DNA of 14,748 nucleotides from CAZXNF01 sp050741255. GTDB lineage: Bacteria; Pseudomonadota; Gammaproteobacteria; Burkholderiales; SG8-41. The notes under the pieces were generated by a model. It had not been told where the DNA came from. It saw only the letters and a program-made list of their open reading frames with translations, and did no database searches. The translations under genes and the position numbers were made by a program. Of this stretch, positions 1 to 4,706 are shown in pieces. The stretch spans positions 1-14,748 of the forward strand of contig JBOIEQ010000107.1 in assembly GCA_050741255.1 (NCBI GenBank), written 5' to 3'. The number at the start of each line of letters is the position of its first letter. The stretch's first letter is position 1.

Positions 1-483
1 GCGCTGGGCTGGGGCGCCCACGCGCTGTGGCCGGGTGCCGAACGCATGGCGACGAGCCTGCCGCGCGAGGCGGCGGTGGCACACGCGGTCTATGCCCCGG
101 AGGTGCGGCATCCCGTCGAGGTGACGGCGGCGGAGCACGCGCACCTGGTGGCCTGGCTGTCCAAGCGCCTCGGCACGAAGTTGAGCGTACCGGTGCTGGA
201 GGCCGAGGGCTTCCGCCTGGTCGGCGGGCGCCTGCTGCCGTCCGCGGCCGGCGGCCCGGTCGCGCAGTTCATGTACCAGGACGCCGGCGGCCAGCGGCTG
301 ACGCTCTACGTGCGCAACGATGCGCAGGCGCGGCACGACACCGCCTTCCGCTACGCGCGCGAGCGCGGCGTCAGCGTCTTCTATTGGGTGGATGGATCAC
401 TGGGCTACGCGCTGTCCGGCGAACTCGAGCGTGCGGCGCTGTTGAAGATCGCCGACACGGTGTATCGCCAGCTCAATCCCTGA
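1..483 (+). CDS. Anti-sigma factor, transmembrane, 3' part of gene
   Basis: The frame is open from the first base of the window, so the gene is cut at its 5' end; 160 residues remain. The first residues (ALGWGAHALW) look like the end of a membrane helix. The rest is a domain running through VRHPVEV, HLVAWLSKRLG, GFRLVGGRLLP, GGPVAQFMYQD and RLTLYVR to FYWVDGSLGYALSGE. As I recall, this pattern is typical of proteobacterial membrane anti-sigma factors that hold an ECF sigma factor through a cytoplasmic N-terminal domain, here off-window. By family logic the visible part is the periplasmic sensor domain, and the sigma factor gene should lie just upstream. An internal ATG at base 46 could be mistaken for the start, but the frame stays open before it and the helix would be lost. 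It stops at TGA 481-483. I see no convincing terminator directly after it. Confidence 0.8.
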   Translation, partial: ALGWGAHALWPGAERMATSLPREAAVAHAVYAPEVRHPVEVTAAEHAHLVAWLSKRLGTKLSVPVLEAEGFRLVGGRLLPSAAGGPVAQFMYQDAGGQRLTLYVRNDAQARHDTAFRYARERGVSVFYWVDGSLGYALSGELERAALLKIADTVYRQLNP

Positions 484-610
484 GGCGATGCCGGCGACGC
501 GGTACTGCGGCACGCGCCCCGTCGCCACGAGCGCACAGCACTGTTGCGCGCACCGAAGTCACTGCATGGCGATTTTGCGGCAGTGCGGAATCGTTTTTTC
601 CGGTTAAAAA

Positions 611-647
611 GGCGTTCTAGAGCGCCAGACCGTGGCAAATTTGCCAC
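611..647. promoter_or_regulatory. Two adjacent 16-bp palindromes, possible operators
   Basis: Bases 632-647 form a perfect 16-bp palindrome, GTGGCAAATTTGCCAC. Just before it, bases 611-626 (GGCGTTCTAGAGCGCC) form a second 16-bp palindrome with a single mismatched pair. The two centres are 21 bp apart, about two helical turns, so proteins bound to both would sit on the same face of the DNA. This geometry is common for paired dimer-binding operators. I do not recognise either site as that of a known regulator. The sequences fit operators better than a terminator, because there is no U tract. The site lies 130-165 bp after the anti-sigma gene and far from any following start codon. Confidence 0.4.
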
Positions 648-664
648 ACTTCTTAAAATAATCG

Positions 665-697
665 GCTGAAAACGCCGTTGCGAGCGGTTTTTTCAGC
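665..697. repeat. Imperfect hairpin, GCTGAAAA/TTTTCAGC arms
   Basis: GCTGAAAA at 665-672 is the exact reverse complement of TTTTCAGC at 690-697. A further CCG (675-677) / CGG (685-687) pair closes a short inner stem. No T run follows on the plus strand. On the minus strand the hairpin is followed by a T-rich stretch (CGATTATTTT), so it could act as a weak minus-strand terminator. Confidence 0.35.
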
Positions 698-1104
698 GCG
701 TCGGCGGGAATTGCATGCCTTCAAGCCACGGACACCGCACCGGCGATCACGCGCACGCGCGACGCCGATCCGGCTGCGATGACGCGCCGCCACGCAAAAA
801 AATCAACGCGCAAACGCAATGCATGCGCGCGCATTTTATTTTTTGCGTACGCATCGCGTGCCGCAACGTGCGTGTCGTTCCATCATCGCGTGATCCGTTT
901 CGATGACGTGCGCGATGTCTGCAGCGCGGTGTGCGCGACATTTTTTTCACGCGCGTTCAGGCGGGACGCCCGGCAATTTTTGATCGCGCGCACCGGCGCG
1001 GCGTGTCAGCGCGGCGCGCGGCGGCCGGTGCGGCGCCGACGACCGCGCGGTGACGCCCGTCTGCACGCGCGGGGCAGGCGCAGGAAAATTACAAAAAATC
1101 AAAG

Positions 1105-1259
1105 ACTTACTGTGAGGTTCGCCAGGGGAGTCGGCGCGGGAGTGTGATGCGGGCGGACCGCATGCGCGCTGCGGATCGGCGAAAAACGGGAGGGTCTGTT
1201 ACGTCTTGGTGCGCTGGAAATGCAGACGGGAGCCGGGAGACCCGGCTCCCGTTCTTTTT
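1105..1259 (+). ncRNA. Candidate small RNA ending at a strong terminator
   Basis: The case rests on the strong intrinsic terminator at 1226-1259, which can only stop a plus-strand transcript, although the nearest plus-strand gene ends 740 bases earlier. The 120 bases before it can fold: ATGCGG 1147-1152 pairs with CCGCAT 1158-1163, and GTCTG near 1194 pairs with CAGAC near 1222-1227, partly competing with the terminator stem. I could not find a convincing sigma-70 promoter; the 5' end given is a guess near an AT-rich stretch (1085-1110). I compared it by memory with 6S RNA and 4.5S SRP RNA and saw no match. It could instead be the tail of a long untranslated region. Confidence 0.3.
1226..1259 (+). 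terminator. Strong intrinsic terminator
   Basis: A perfect 12-bp GC-rich stem, ACGGGAGCCGGG (1226-1237) with CCCGGCTCCCGT (1241-1252), has a three-base loop AGA. It is followed on the plus strand by TCTTTTT (1253-1259). In the minus direction the stem has only an A-rich stretch before it and no T run after it, so it would stop minus-strand transcripts from the peptide gene at 1266-1316 poorly. Confidence 0.85.
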
Positions 1260-1265
1260 AACTAC

Positions 1266-1316
1266 TTACTTCTTTTTCTTGGCAGCTTTCTTCTTGGCGG
1301 CTTTTTTCTTCGCCAT
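1266..1316 (-). CDS. 16-residue lysine/alanine-rich basic peptide
   Basis: On the minus strand ATG at 1316 opens a frame reading MAKKKAAKKKAAKKKK and then TAA (1266-1268). A perfect Shine-Dalgarno AGGAG (complement of 1323-1327) lies six bases before the ATG, the best ribosome binding site in the window. The composition, 10 Lys and 5 Ala after Met in a KKKAA periodic pattern, is that of the C-terminal tails of bacterial histone H1-like proteins, here without any other domain. Such a peptide would bind nucleic acid by charge alone, which is inference. It stands alone, with no coding sequence for 350 bases upstream. It ends just before a hairpin that suits plus-strand termination. It could be a real microprotein or the remnant of a longer H1-like gene. 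Confidence 0.6.
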   Translation of the reverse strand: MAKKKAAKKKAAKKKK

Positions 1317-1666
1317 AGTCATCTCCTGACGTAGTTGAGATAGGCCATACAGTGCAGCCTCTACTCTTACCCATGCATCGCATCACTGCGTTACTGCGTA
1401 TCGTGCGCTTCGGGTCATCACCACTTCTAAAGACCTGAAACGATCAACACGGCTTGACAACCGCACCAACGCAACACTTGGTGAATCAATTCTATGCCAT
1501 CGCTTGAAAAAAATGCAACAGTTTTGTGCGTGCATACAACACCGGGCAACTTCCTGCCGGTGATCGGGATGGCGTGCAGCGTGCCGCCGGATCGCGACCA
1601 TGCCGCCGGCATGCGCCGCCGCGAGACCACCGCGCGCCGCGGTGGCGGCATCGGGTGTGTCGCAGT
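1317..1666. other. Intergenic region between lysA end and basic peptide gene
   Basis: I see no credible gene in this stretch. It carries several dyads that could end lysA transcripts (minus strand): CCACCGCG 1627-1634 with CGCGGTGG 1638-1645, the ATGCCG/CGGCAT palindrome near 1599-1611, and CACCGG/CCGGTG at 1541-1563. None has a clear T run after it on the minus strand. A minus-strand frame starts with GTG at 1670 and overlaps the lysA stop as GTGA, but its 95-residue translation is Arg/His/Cys-rich and resembles no family I know. The promoter of the basic peptide must lie here; I could not define one with good -35 and -10 boxes. Confidence 0.5.
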
Positions 1667-2911
1667 TCACGGCAGCGTGCGTTCGTCCGCCAGGAGTTGC
1701 GCCACGGTCTCGCGTGCGCGCACCACGTGCACGCGGTCGCCGTCGACGATCGCTTCGGCGGCGCGCGGGCGCGTGTTGTAGTTGGAACTCATGCTCATGC
1801 CGTACGCGCCGGCGGACAGCACCGCCAGCAGGTCGCCCTCGGCCAGCGCCAGTGCGCGGTCGCGCCCGAGGAAGTCACCGCTCTCGCAGACCGGGCCGAC
1901 GATCTCGAAACGGCGGCGCGCTCCCTCCCGCGGGCGTACCGGCACGATCTCGTGCCACGCGTCGTACAGCGCCGGCCGCATGAGGTCGTTCATCGCCGCG
2001 TCCACCACCGCGAATTCGCGGTCGGCGCCGCGCTTCAGCACTTCCACGCGAGTCAGCAGCACGCCCGCGTTGCCGACCAGCGCGCGGCCGGGTTCCACCA
2101 GCAGGGTCTCCGGGCGCGCGCCGAACGCGTCCCCCAGCGCGCGCACGTAGCGCCGCACGTCGGGTGGCGTTTCGTCGCGGTAGCGGATGCCGAGACCCCC
2201 GCCGACATCGATGTGGGCGAGCGGCCCGCCGTCGGCCGCCACCTCGTCGGCCAGCGCGAGGACTTTTTGCACTGCAGCGACGAAGGGTTCGAGCTCGGTC
2301 AACTGCGAGCCGATGTGGCAGTCGATGCCGGTGACGCGCAGGCCCGGCAGTTTCCGGGCCTCGCGGTAGAGCGACCGCGCGTCCGCGAAGGGCACGCCGA
2401 ACTTGTTTTCCTTGAGGCCGGTGGCGATGTAGGGATGCGTCTTGGCGTCGACGTCGGGATTCACGCGCAGACTGACGCGCGCTTCGCGCCCGGCGGCCTG
2501 CGCCCGCTGCGACAGCCGCAGAAGCTCGCTGCGGGACTCGACGTTGAAGCACAGGATGTCGGCCTGGATCCCCGCGTCGATTTCGGCGGTGGTCTTGCCC
2601 ACGCCGGAGAACACCACCTTGCGGCAGTCGCCGCCGGCCGCCTGCACCCGCGCGAGTTCGCCGCCGGACACGATGTCGAAACCGCTGCCCAGCCGGGCGA
2701 GCACGCCGAGCACGCCCAGGTTGGGGTTGGCCTTGACGGCGTAGCACACGAGGTGCGGGCGCGCGCCGAACGCGGTGTCGAAGGCGCGCCAGGCGGCCTC
2801 GATCGCCGCGCGCGAATACACGTAGCAGGGCGTGCCGAGGTCGGCGGCGATGCGCGCGAGCGGCACATCCTCGGCGTGCAACTCGCCGCCGCGGAGGGCG
2901 AAGGCGGTCAC
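1667..2911 (-). CDS. lysA: Diaminopimelate decarboxylase
   Basis: This PLP enzyme decarboxylates meso-diaminopimelate to L-lysine, the last step of lysine synthesis, in the cytoplasm. At 414 residues it has the normal family length. The fold-III marks are clear: the PLP lysine in CYAVKANPN (Lys60), HIGSQ (199-203), the phosphate-binding glycine loop DVGGGLG (235-241), EPGR (273-276), the catalytic CESGD (342-346), and the substrate and PLP tyrosine in AYGMSMSSNYN (Tyr370). The start is a GTG at 2911 overlapping the lptM stop as GTGA, which keeps the usual N-terminus and implies translational coupling to lptM. The lptM-lysA pair is, as far as I know, common in proteobacteria. Several U-less hairpins lie beyond the stop. 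Confidence 0.97.
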   Translation of the reverse strand: MTAFALRGGELHAEDVPLARIAADLGTPCYVYSRAAIEAAWRAFDTAFGARPHLVCYAVKANPNLGVLGVLARLGSGFDIVSGGELARVQAAGGDCRKVVFSGVGKTTAEIDAGIQADILCFNVESRSELLRLSQRAQAAGREARVSLRVNPDVDAKTHPYIATGLKENKFGVPFADARSLYREARKLPGLRVTGIDCHIGSQLTELEPFVAAVQKVLALADEVAADGGPLAHIDVGGGLGIRYRDETPPDVRRYVRALGDAFGARPETLLVEPGRALVGNAGVLLTRVEVLKRGADREFAVVDAAMNDLMRPALYDAWHEIVPVRPREGARRRFEIVGPVCESGDFLGRDRALALAEGDLLAVLSAGAYGMSMSSNYNTRPRAAEAIVDGDRVHVVRARETVAQLLADERTLP

Positions 2912-3090
2912 TTGGCCGGGTCGGCGGGGGTTGCGGGAGCCGGCGCCGCCGGTACGACGGCGGGCGCCGCCGGCGCTGATTTCGGCGCGGGCTTGGACTC
3001 GGGCAGGTACAGGCCGCCCTTGTTGCCGCAGCCGGCGAGCGCCAGCCCGAACAGGAGCGCGATCAGGACGGTGAGGAAGGCGGAACGCAT
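2908..3090 (-). CDS. lptM: Small lipoprotein, LptM (YifL) family
   Basis: This is a 60-residue lipoprotein. Residues 1-20 form a signal peptide (MRSAFLTVLIALLFGLALAG) and the lipobox LALAG-C puts the acylated cysteine at residue 21. Then come the family hallmark CGNKGGLYLP and a flexible Pro/Ala tail. In E. coli LptM helps the LptD/LptE LPS translocon mature at the outer membrane; that role is transferred from the family. The frame is open for 45 codons upstream, but those encode a repeat-derived sequence, so the ATG at 3090 just before the signal peptide is the start. No good Shine-Dalgarno is visible (ACCGGTTACCCCC precedes the ATG). The stop overlaps the lysA GTG. A TAACAT on the minus strand near 3120 may be a -10 box but lacks a clear -35. 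Confidence 0.9.
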   Translation of the reverse strand: MRSAFLTVLIALLFGLALAGCGNKGGLYLPESKPAPKSAPAAPAVVPAAPAPATPADPAK

Positions 3091-3190
3091 GGGGGTAACC
3101 GGTGAAAACAGTCGAAGAATGTTAGCACGCAGGCTGTGCGCCAGCGCCAGCGGAATGGGCCACCGAGGCGCTTGAAACGAGAAAACAATG

Positions 3191-3284
3191 GAACCACAGA
3201 GACACAGAGACACGGAGGAAAACAAAAGAACTCTCGGTGGCCGTGGCGGTTGCTTTTCTCCGTGTCTCTGTGTCTCTGTGGTTC
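3191..3284. repeat. Intergenic inverted repeat, 8-bp periodic arms (element A)
   Basis: The arm at 3191-3217 is an exact 27-bp reverse complement of 3258-3284, and an imperfect extension (GAAAACA against AAAAGCA) adds several more pairs. The arm itself is tandem: CACAGAGA, CACAGAGA, CACGGAGG, with an 8-bp period, after the lead GAAC. The 40-base centre is unrelated. It lies between the plsC stop (3318) and the lptM start (3090). I recall arms of this type (CACAGAGACACAGAGACAC) as dispersed intergenic repeats in many environmental bacterial genomes, but no function is known to me. In RNA it would fold into a long stem that could stop exonucleases or RNA polymerase. It has no transposase gene. 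Confidence 0.85.
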
Positions 3285-3300
3285 AAACCTGCTGTTGATT

Positions 3301-3316
3301 CCCCCGGCACCGGGGG
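3301..3316 (-). terminator. GC hairpin at the plsC 3' end
   Basis: CCCCCGG (3301-3307) and CCGGGGG (3310-3316) form a perfect 7-bp stem with a two-base loop, two bases after the plsC stop codon on the minus strand. No T run follows, so it would be a poor intrinsic terminator alone. It may instead protect the 3' end, or act together with the inverted repeat at 3191-3284 just downstream. Confidence 0.3.
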
Positions 3317-3317
3317 C

Positions 3318-4073
3318 TCAATCCGCCGCCAGTCGCGCGCTTTCGGCCTCGATCCACGCTTCTGCCTGCGCGGTGAGCTGCGCGGCGTTGAGGCCCTCCG
3401 GCGCGATCGCCGGGCCGATGCTGACGGTGATGGTGCCGGGGTACTTGATGAAGGCGTTCTTGCGCCACACGCGGCCGGCGTTGTGCGCGACCGGCACCAC
3501 CAGTGCCTGCGCGTGCAGCGCCATGGCGGCGCCGCCCGGGTGGTAGGGCCGGCGCGCGCCGACGGCGACCCGGGTGCCTTCGGGAAACACGATGATCCAG
3601 AAGCCGCGCCGGAGGCGGTCCCTGCCGTCGGCCAGGAGCTTGCGCATCGCGCGCAGCGCGCTGCCGCGATTGATGGCGATCGGCGCGAGCATGGCCAGCC
3701 CCCAGCCGAAGAACGGGATCCACAGCAGCTCGCGCTTCATGACCCACACCTGCGGCGGAAAAATCACCTGATAGGCGAGCGTTTCCCACGCGGACTGGTG
3801 CTTGGACAGGATGACCGCGGGCCGCTCCGGCAGGTGCTCGCGTCCGAGTACGCGGTAGCGGATGCCGCACAGGCCGGTGGCCGCCGCGGTCATGATGCGC
3901 GACCACTGCGTGATGATGCGGTAGCGCAGGCGCAGCGGCAGCGGGAAGGTCAGCAGCGAGAGGATCGCGAACGGCGGCGTGATGGCGATCCACAGCAACG
4001 CGTAGGCGCAGGAGCGCAGCAAGGCCGGCAGCCAGGCGCCGGCCGGCGCGGGCGCAGGCTTATCCTTATCCAT
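3318..4073 (-). CDS. plsC: 1-acyl-sn-glycerol-3-phosphate acyltransferase family
   Basis: This is a 251-residue inner-membrane acyltransferase that by family adds the second acyl chain to lysophosphatidic acid to give phosphatidic acid, the phospholipid precursor. Residues 14-43 are hydrophobic (membrane anchor). Catalytic block I reads KHQSAWE: His92 is followed after four residues by Glu97, where the classical motif has Asp. As I recall, many betaproteobacterial members of this subfamily carry this H-x4-E form. Block III FPEGTR is at 163-168 and the later VVPVAHNAG block near 192-200. The ATG at 4073 shares a base with the gmhB stop (TAATG), so the two are probably translated together. The position after glyQS-gmhB is standard in Betaproteobacteria. 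The exact acyl acceptor is not proven by sequence. Confidence 0.9.
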   Translation of the reverse strand: MDKDKPAPAPAGAWLPALLRSCAYALLWIAITPPFAILSLLTFPLPLRLRYRIITQWSRIMTAAATGLCGIRYRVLGREHLPERPAVILSKHQSAWETLAYQVIFPPQVWVMKRELLWIPFFGWGLAMLAPIAINRGSALRAMRKLLADGRDRLRRGFWIIVFPEGTRVAVGARRPYHPGGAAMALHAQALVVPVAHNAGRVWRKNAFIKYPGTITVSIGPAIAPEGLNAAQLTAQAEAWIEAESARLAAD

Positions 4074-4081
4074 TATCCAAT
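4059..4081 (-). repeat. Short GGATAA-type tandem run at the gmhB/plsC junction
   Basis: On the minus strand the junction reads GGATAATGGATAAGGATAAG, three GGATAA units in a high-GC setting. The first unit supplies both the gmhB stop and the plsC start (TAATG); the rest encode MDKDKP. This low-complexity run resembles the periodic arms of the nearby inverted repeats, but it is one-armed and short and may be chance. Confidence 0.35.
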
Positions 4082-4606
4082 GACGAGGGTGGCCGCCGCC
4101 GCGAGGTCGGCGGCCGTGCGCGTGCCGGGCGGCAGCGAGCCGTCCGCCAGCGTCTGCCGGCCCTTGCCGGTGAGTACCAGGATGGGGGCGGCGCCGACGG
4201 CCGCCCCGGCCTGCAGGTCGCGCAGCGAGTCGCCGATGCTGGGTACCCCCTTCAGGTCGGCGCCGAAGCGGTGGGCGATGTCGACGAACAATCCGGGTTT
4301 CGGTTTGCGGCAGGTGCAGTCGGCTTCCTGCGCGTGCGGGCAGTAGAAAACGGCGTCGATGCGCGCGCCCACATGCGCCGCCGCCTTGTGCATCTTGTCG
4401 TGGATGGCGTTCAGCGTCGGCATGTCGAGCAGGCCGCGGCTGACGCCCGACTGGTTGGTGGCGACGACCACGCGGTAGCCCGCCTGGTTCAGGCGCGCGA
4501 TGGCCTCGAGGCTGCCCGGGATCGGCTTCCATTCGTCCGGGCGCTTGATGAAGTCCGCGCTGTCGATGTTGATGACGCCGTCGCGGTCGAGAATGATCAA
4601 CTTCAT
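4073..4606 (-). CDS. gmhB: D-glycero-beta-D-manno-heptose-1,7-bisphosphate 7-phosphatase
   Basis: This is a HAD-superfamily phosphatase of 177 residues, the usual length. It removes the C7 phosphate from heptose bisphosphate on the way to ADP-heptose, used for the LPS inner core. Visible marks are the catalytic DRDGV (Asp7 nucleophile, Asp9 acid/base), TNQSG at 50-54, the zinc-binding set Cys89, His91, Cys97 and Cys99 in CPHAQEADCTC, RKPKPG with the HAD lysine, and GDSLRD at 125-130. The start at 4606 is fixed by the family N-terminus MKLIILDRDGV. It lies on the edge of the heptad repeat: the last repeat unit supplies the start codon itself, so the expected ribosome binding site region is pure repeat and no Shine-Dalgarno is seen. 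Its end overlaps the plsC start. Confidence 0.96.
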   Translation of the reverse strand: MKLIILDRDGVINIDSADFIKRPDEWKPIPGSLEAIARLNQAGYRVVVATNQSGVSRGLLDMPTLNAIHDKMHKAAAHVGARIDAVFYCPHAQEADCTCRKPKPGLFVDIAHRFGADLKGVPSIGDSLRDLQAGAAVGAAPILVLTGKGRQTLADGSLPPGTRTAADLAAAATLVIG

Positions 4607-4703
4607 GGGTAATGGGTAATGGGTAATGGGTAATGGGTGATGGGAGAGGGAGGGCTGGGCGTAGGCGGTTTCCCATTACCCATCACCCATTACCCATCAC
4701 CCC
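4605..4703. repeat. Heptad inverted repeat filling the glyS-gmhB gap (element B)
   Basis: The left arm has four exact ATGGGTA heptads (4605-4632), then ATGGGTG (4633-4639) and ATGGGAG (4640-4646). The right arm (4671-4703) is the reverse complement of four more, alternating TGATGGG and TAATGGG. The centre is about 25 bases. The element fills the whole 100-bp gap between the glyS stop (4707) and the gmhB start codon. GGG runs recur every 4-7 bases: nine on the plus strand from 4607 to 4659 and five on the minus strand from 4703 back to 4672. Either strand could form a G-quadruplex, and the two arms can form a hairpin. No transposase is linked. Confidence 0.9.
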
Positions 4704-4706
4704 GCT

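Larger units (their letters stand above)
484..1225. other. Long non-coding region with palindromes and A/T tracts
   Basis: I see no credible protein gene here. Frames open for 60-120 codons give Arg-, Cys- and His-rich low-complexity translations without start signals. The region holds a palindrome cluster at 611-697, then a CpG-rich stretch (about 715-1080) interrupted by homopolymer A/T tracts at 796-802, 839-844, 941-947, 977-981 and 1093-1098. It also has a perfect 12-bp palindrome ATGCGCGCGCAT at 823-834 and a 7-bp inverted pair CATCGCG 884-890 / CGCGATG 911-917. Alternating CpG blocks and A/T tracts differ clearly from the coding DNA around them and suggest a regulatory or curved region. 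Its function is unknown. Confidence 0.6.

Noticed and set aside
632..647. GTGGCAAATTTGCCAC as a sigma-54 (-24/-12) promoter.
   Set aside because: The GG to GC spacing is 7 rather than the required 10 bases; the perfect symmetry fits an operator better.
779..1147. Plus-strand frame of 122 codons in the 5' spacer.
   Set aside because: Very Arg- and Cys-rich with poly-Phe from T tracts, no ribosome site, and no recognisable domain.
1085..1259. 6S RNA, tmRNA or SRP RNA in the 5' spacer.
   Set aside because: Compared from memory, none of their conserved segments is present. Only a generic small-RNA candidate remains.
1144..1329. Plus-strand frame ending in a Phe/Ala-rich hydrophobic segment that looks like a small membrane protein.
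   Set aside because: The hydrophobic part is only the antisense of the Lys/Ala codons of the basic peptide at 1266-1316, and the frame runs through the strong terminator at 1226-1259.
1383..1670. Minus-strand frame of 95 codons starting with a GTG that overlaps the lysA stop.
   Set aside because: Its composition is Arg/His/Cys-rich, it passes through several hairpins, has no ribosome site, and resembles no known protein.
3088..3105. Shared GTAACCGGT near the lptM start and near 13550, upstream of the unknown exported gene.
   Set aside because: A 9-10 base match at two sites in 14.7 kb of GC-rich DNA is within chance and has no consistent distance to a start codon.
1526..3175. Very long open frames on the plus strand opposite lysA, glyS, lnt, corC and miaB (up to about 660 codons).
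   Set aside because: Antisense frames opposite high-GC genes stay open by codon bias. Their translations are Arg/His/Gly-rich, match no family, and the minus-strand genes have full conserved motifs.
3318..4676. One 452-codon frame that would fuse a repeat-derived N-terminus and gmhB-region sequence to plsC.
   Set aside because: The plsC family start is at 4073. The upstream part reads gmhB in the wrong frame and translates the heptad repeat into HYPLPIT-type peptides, a known annotation artefact.
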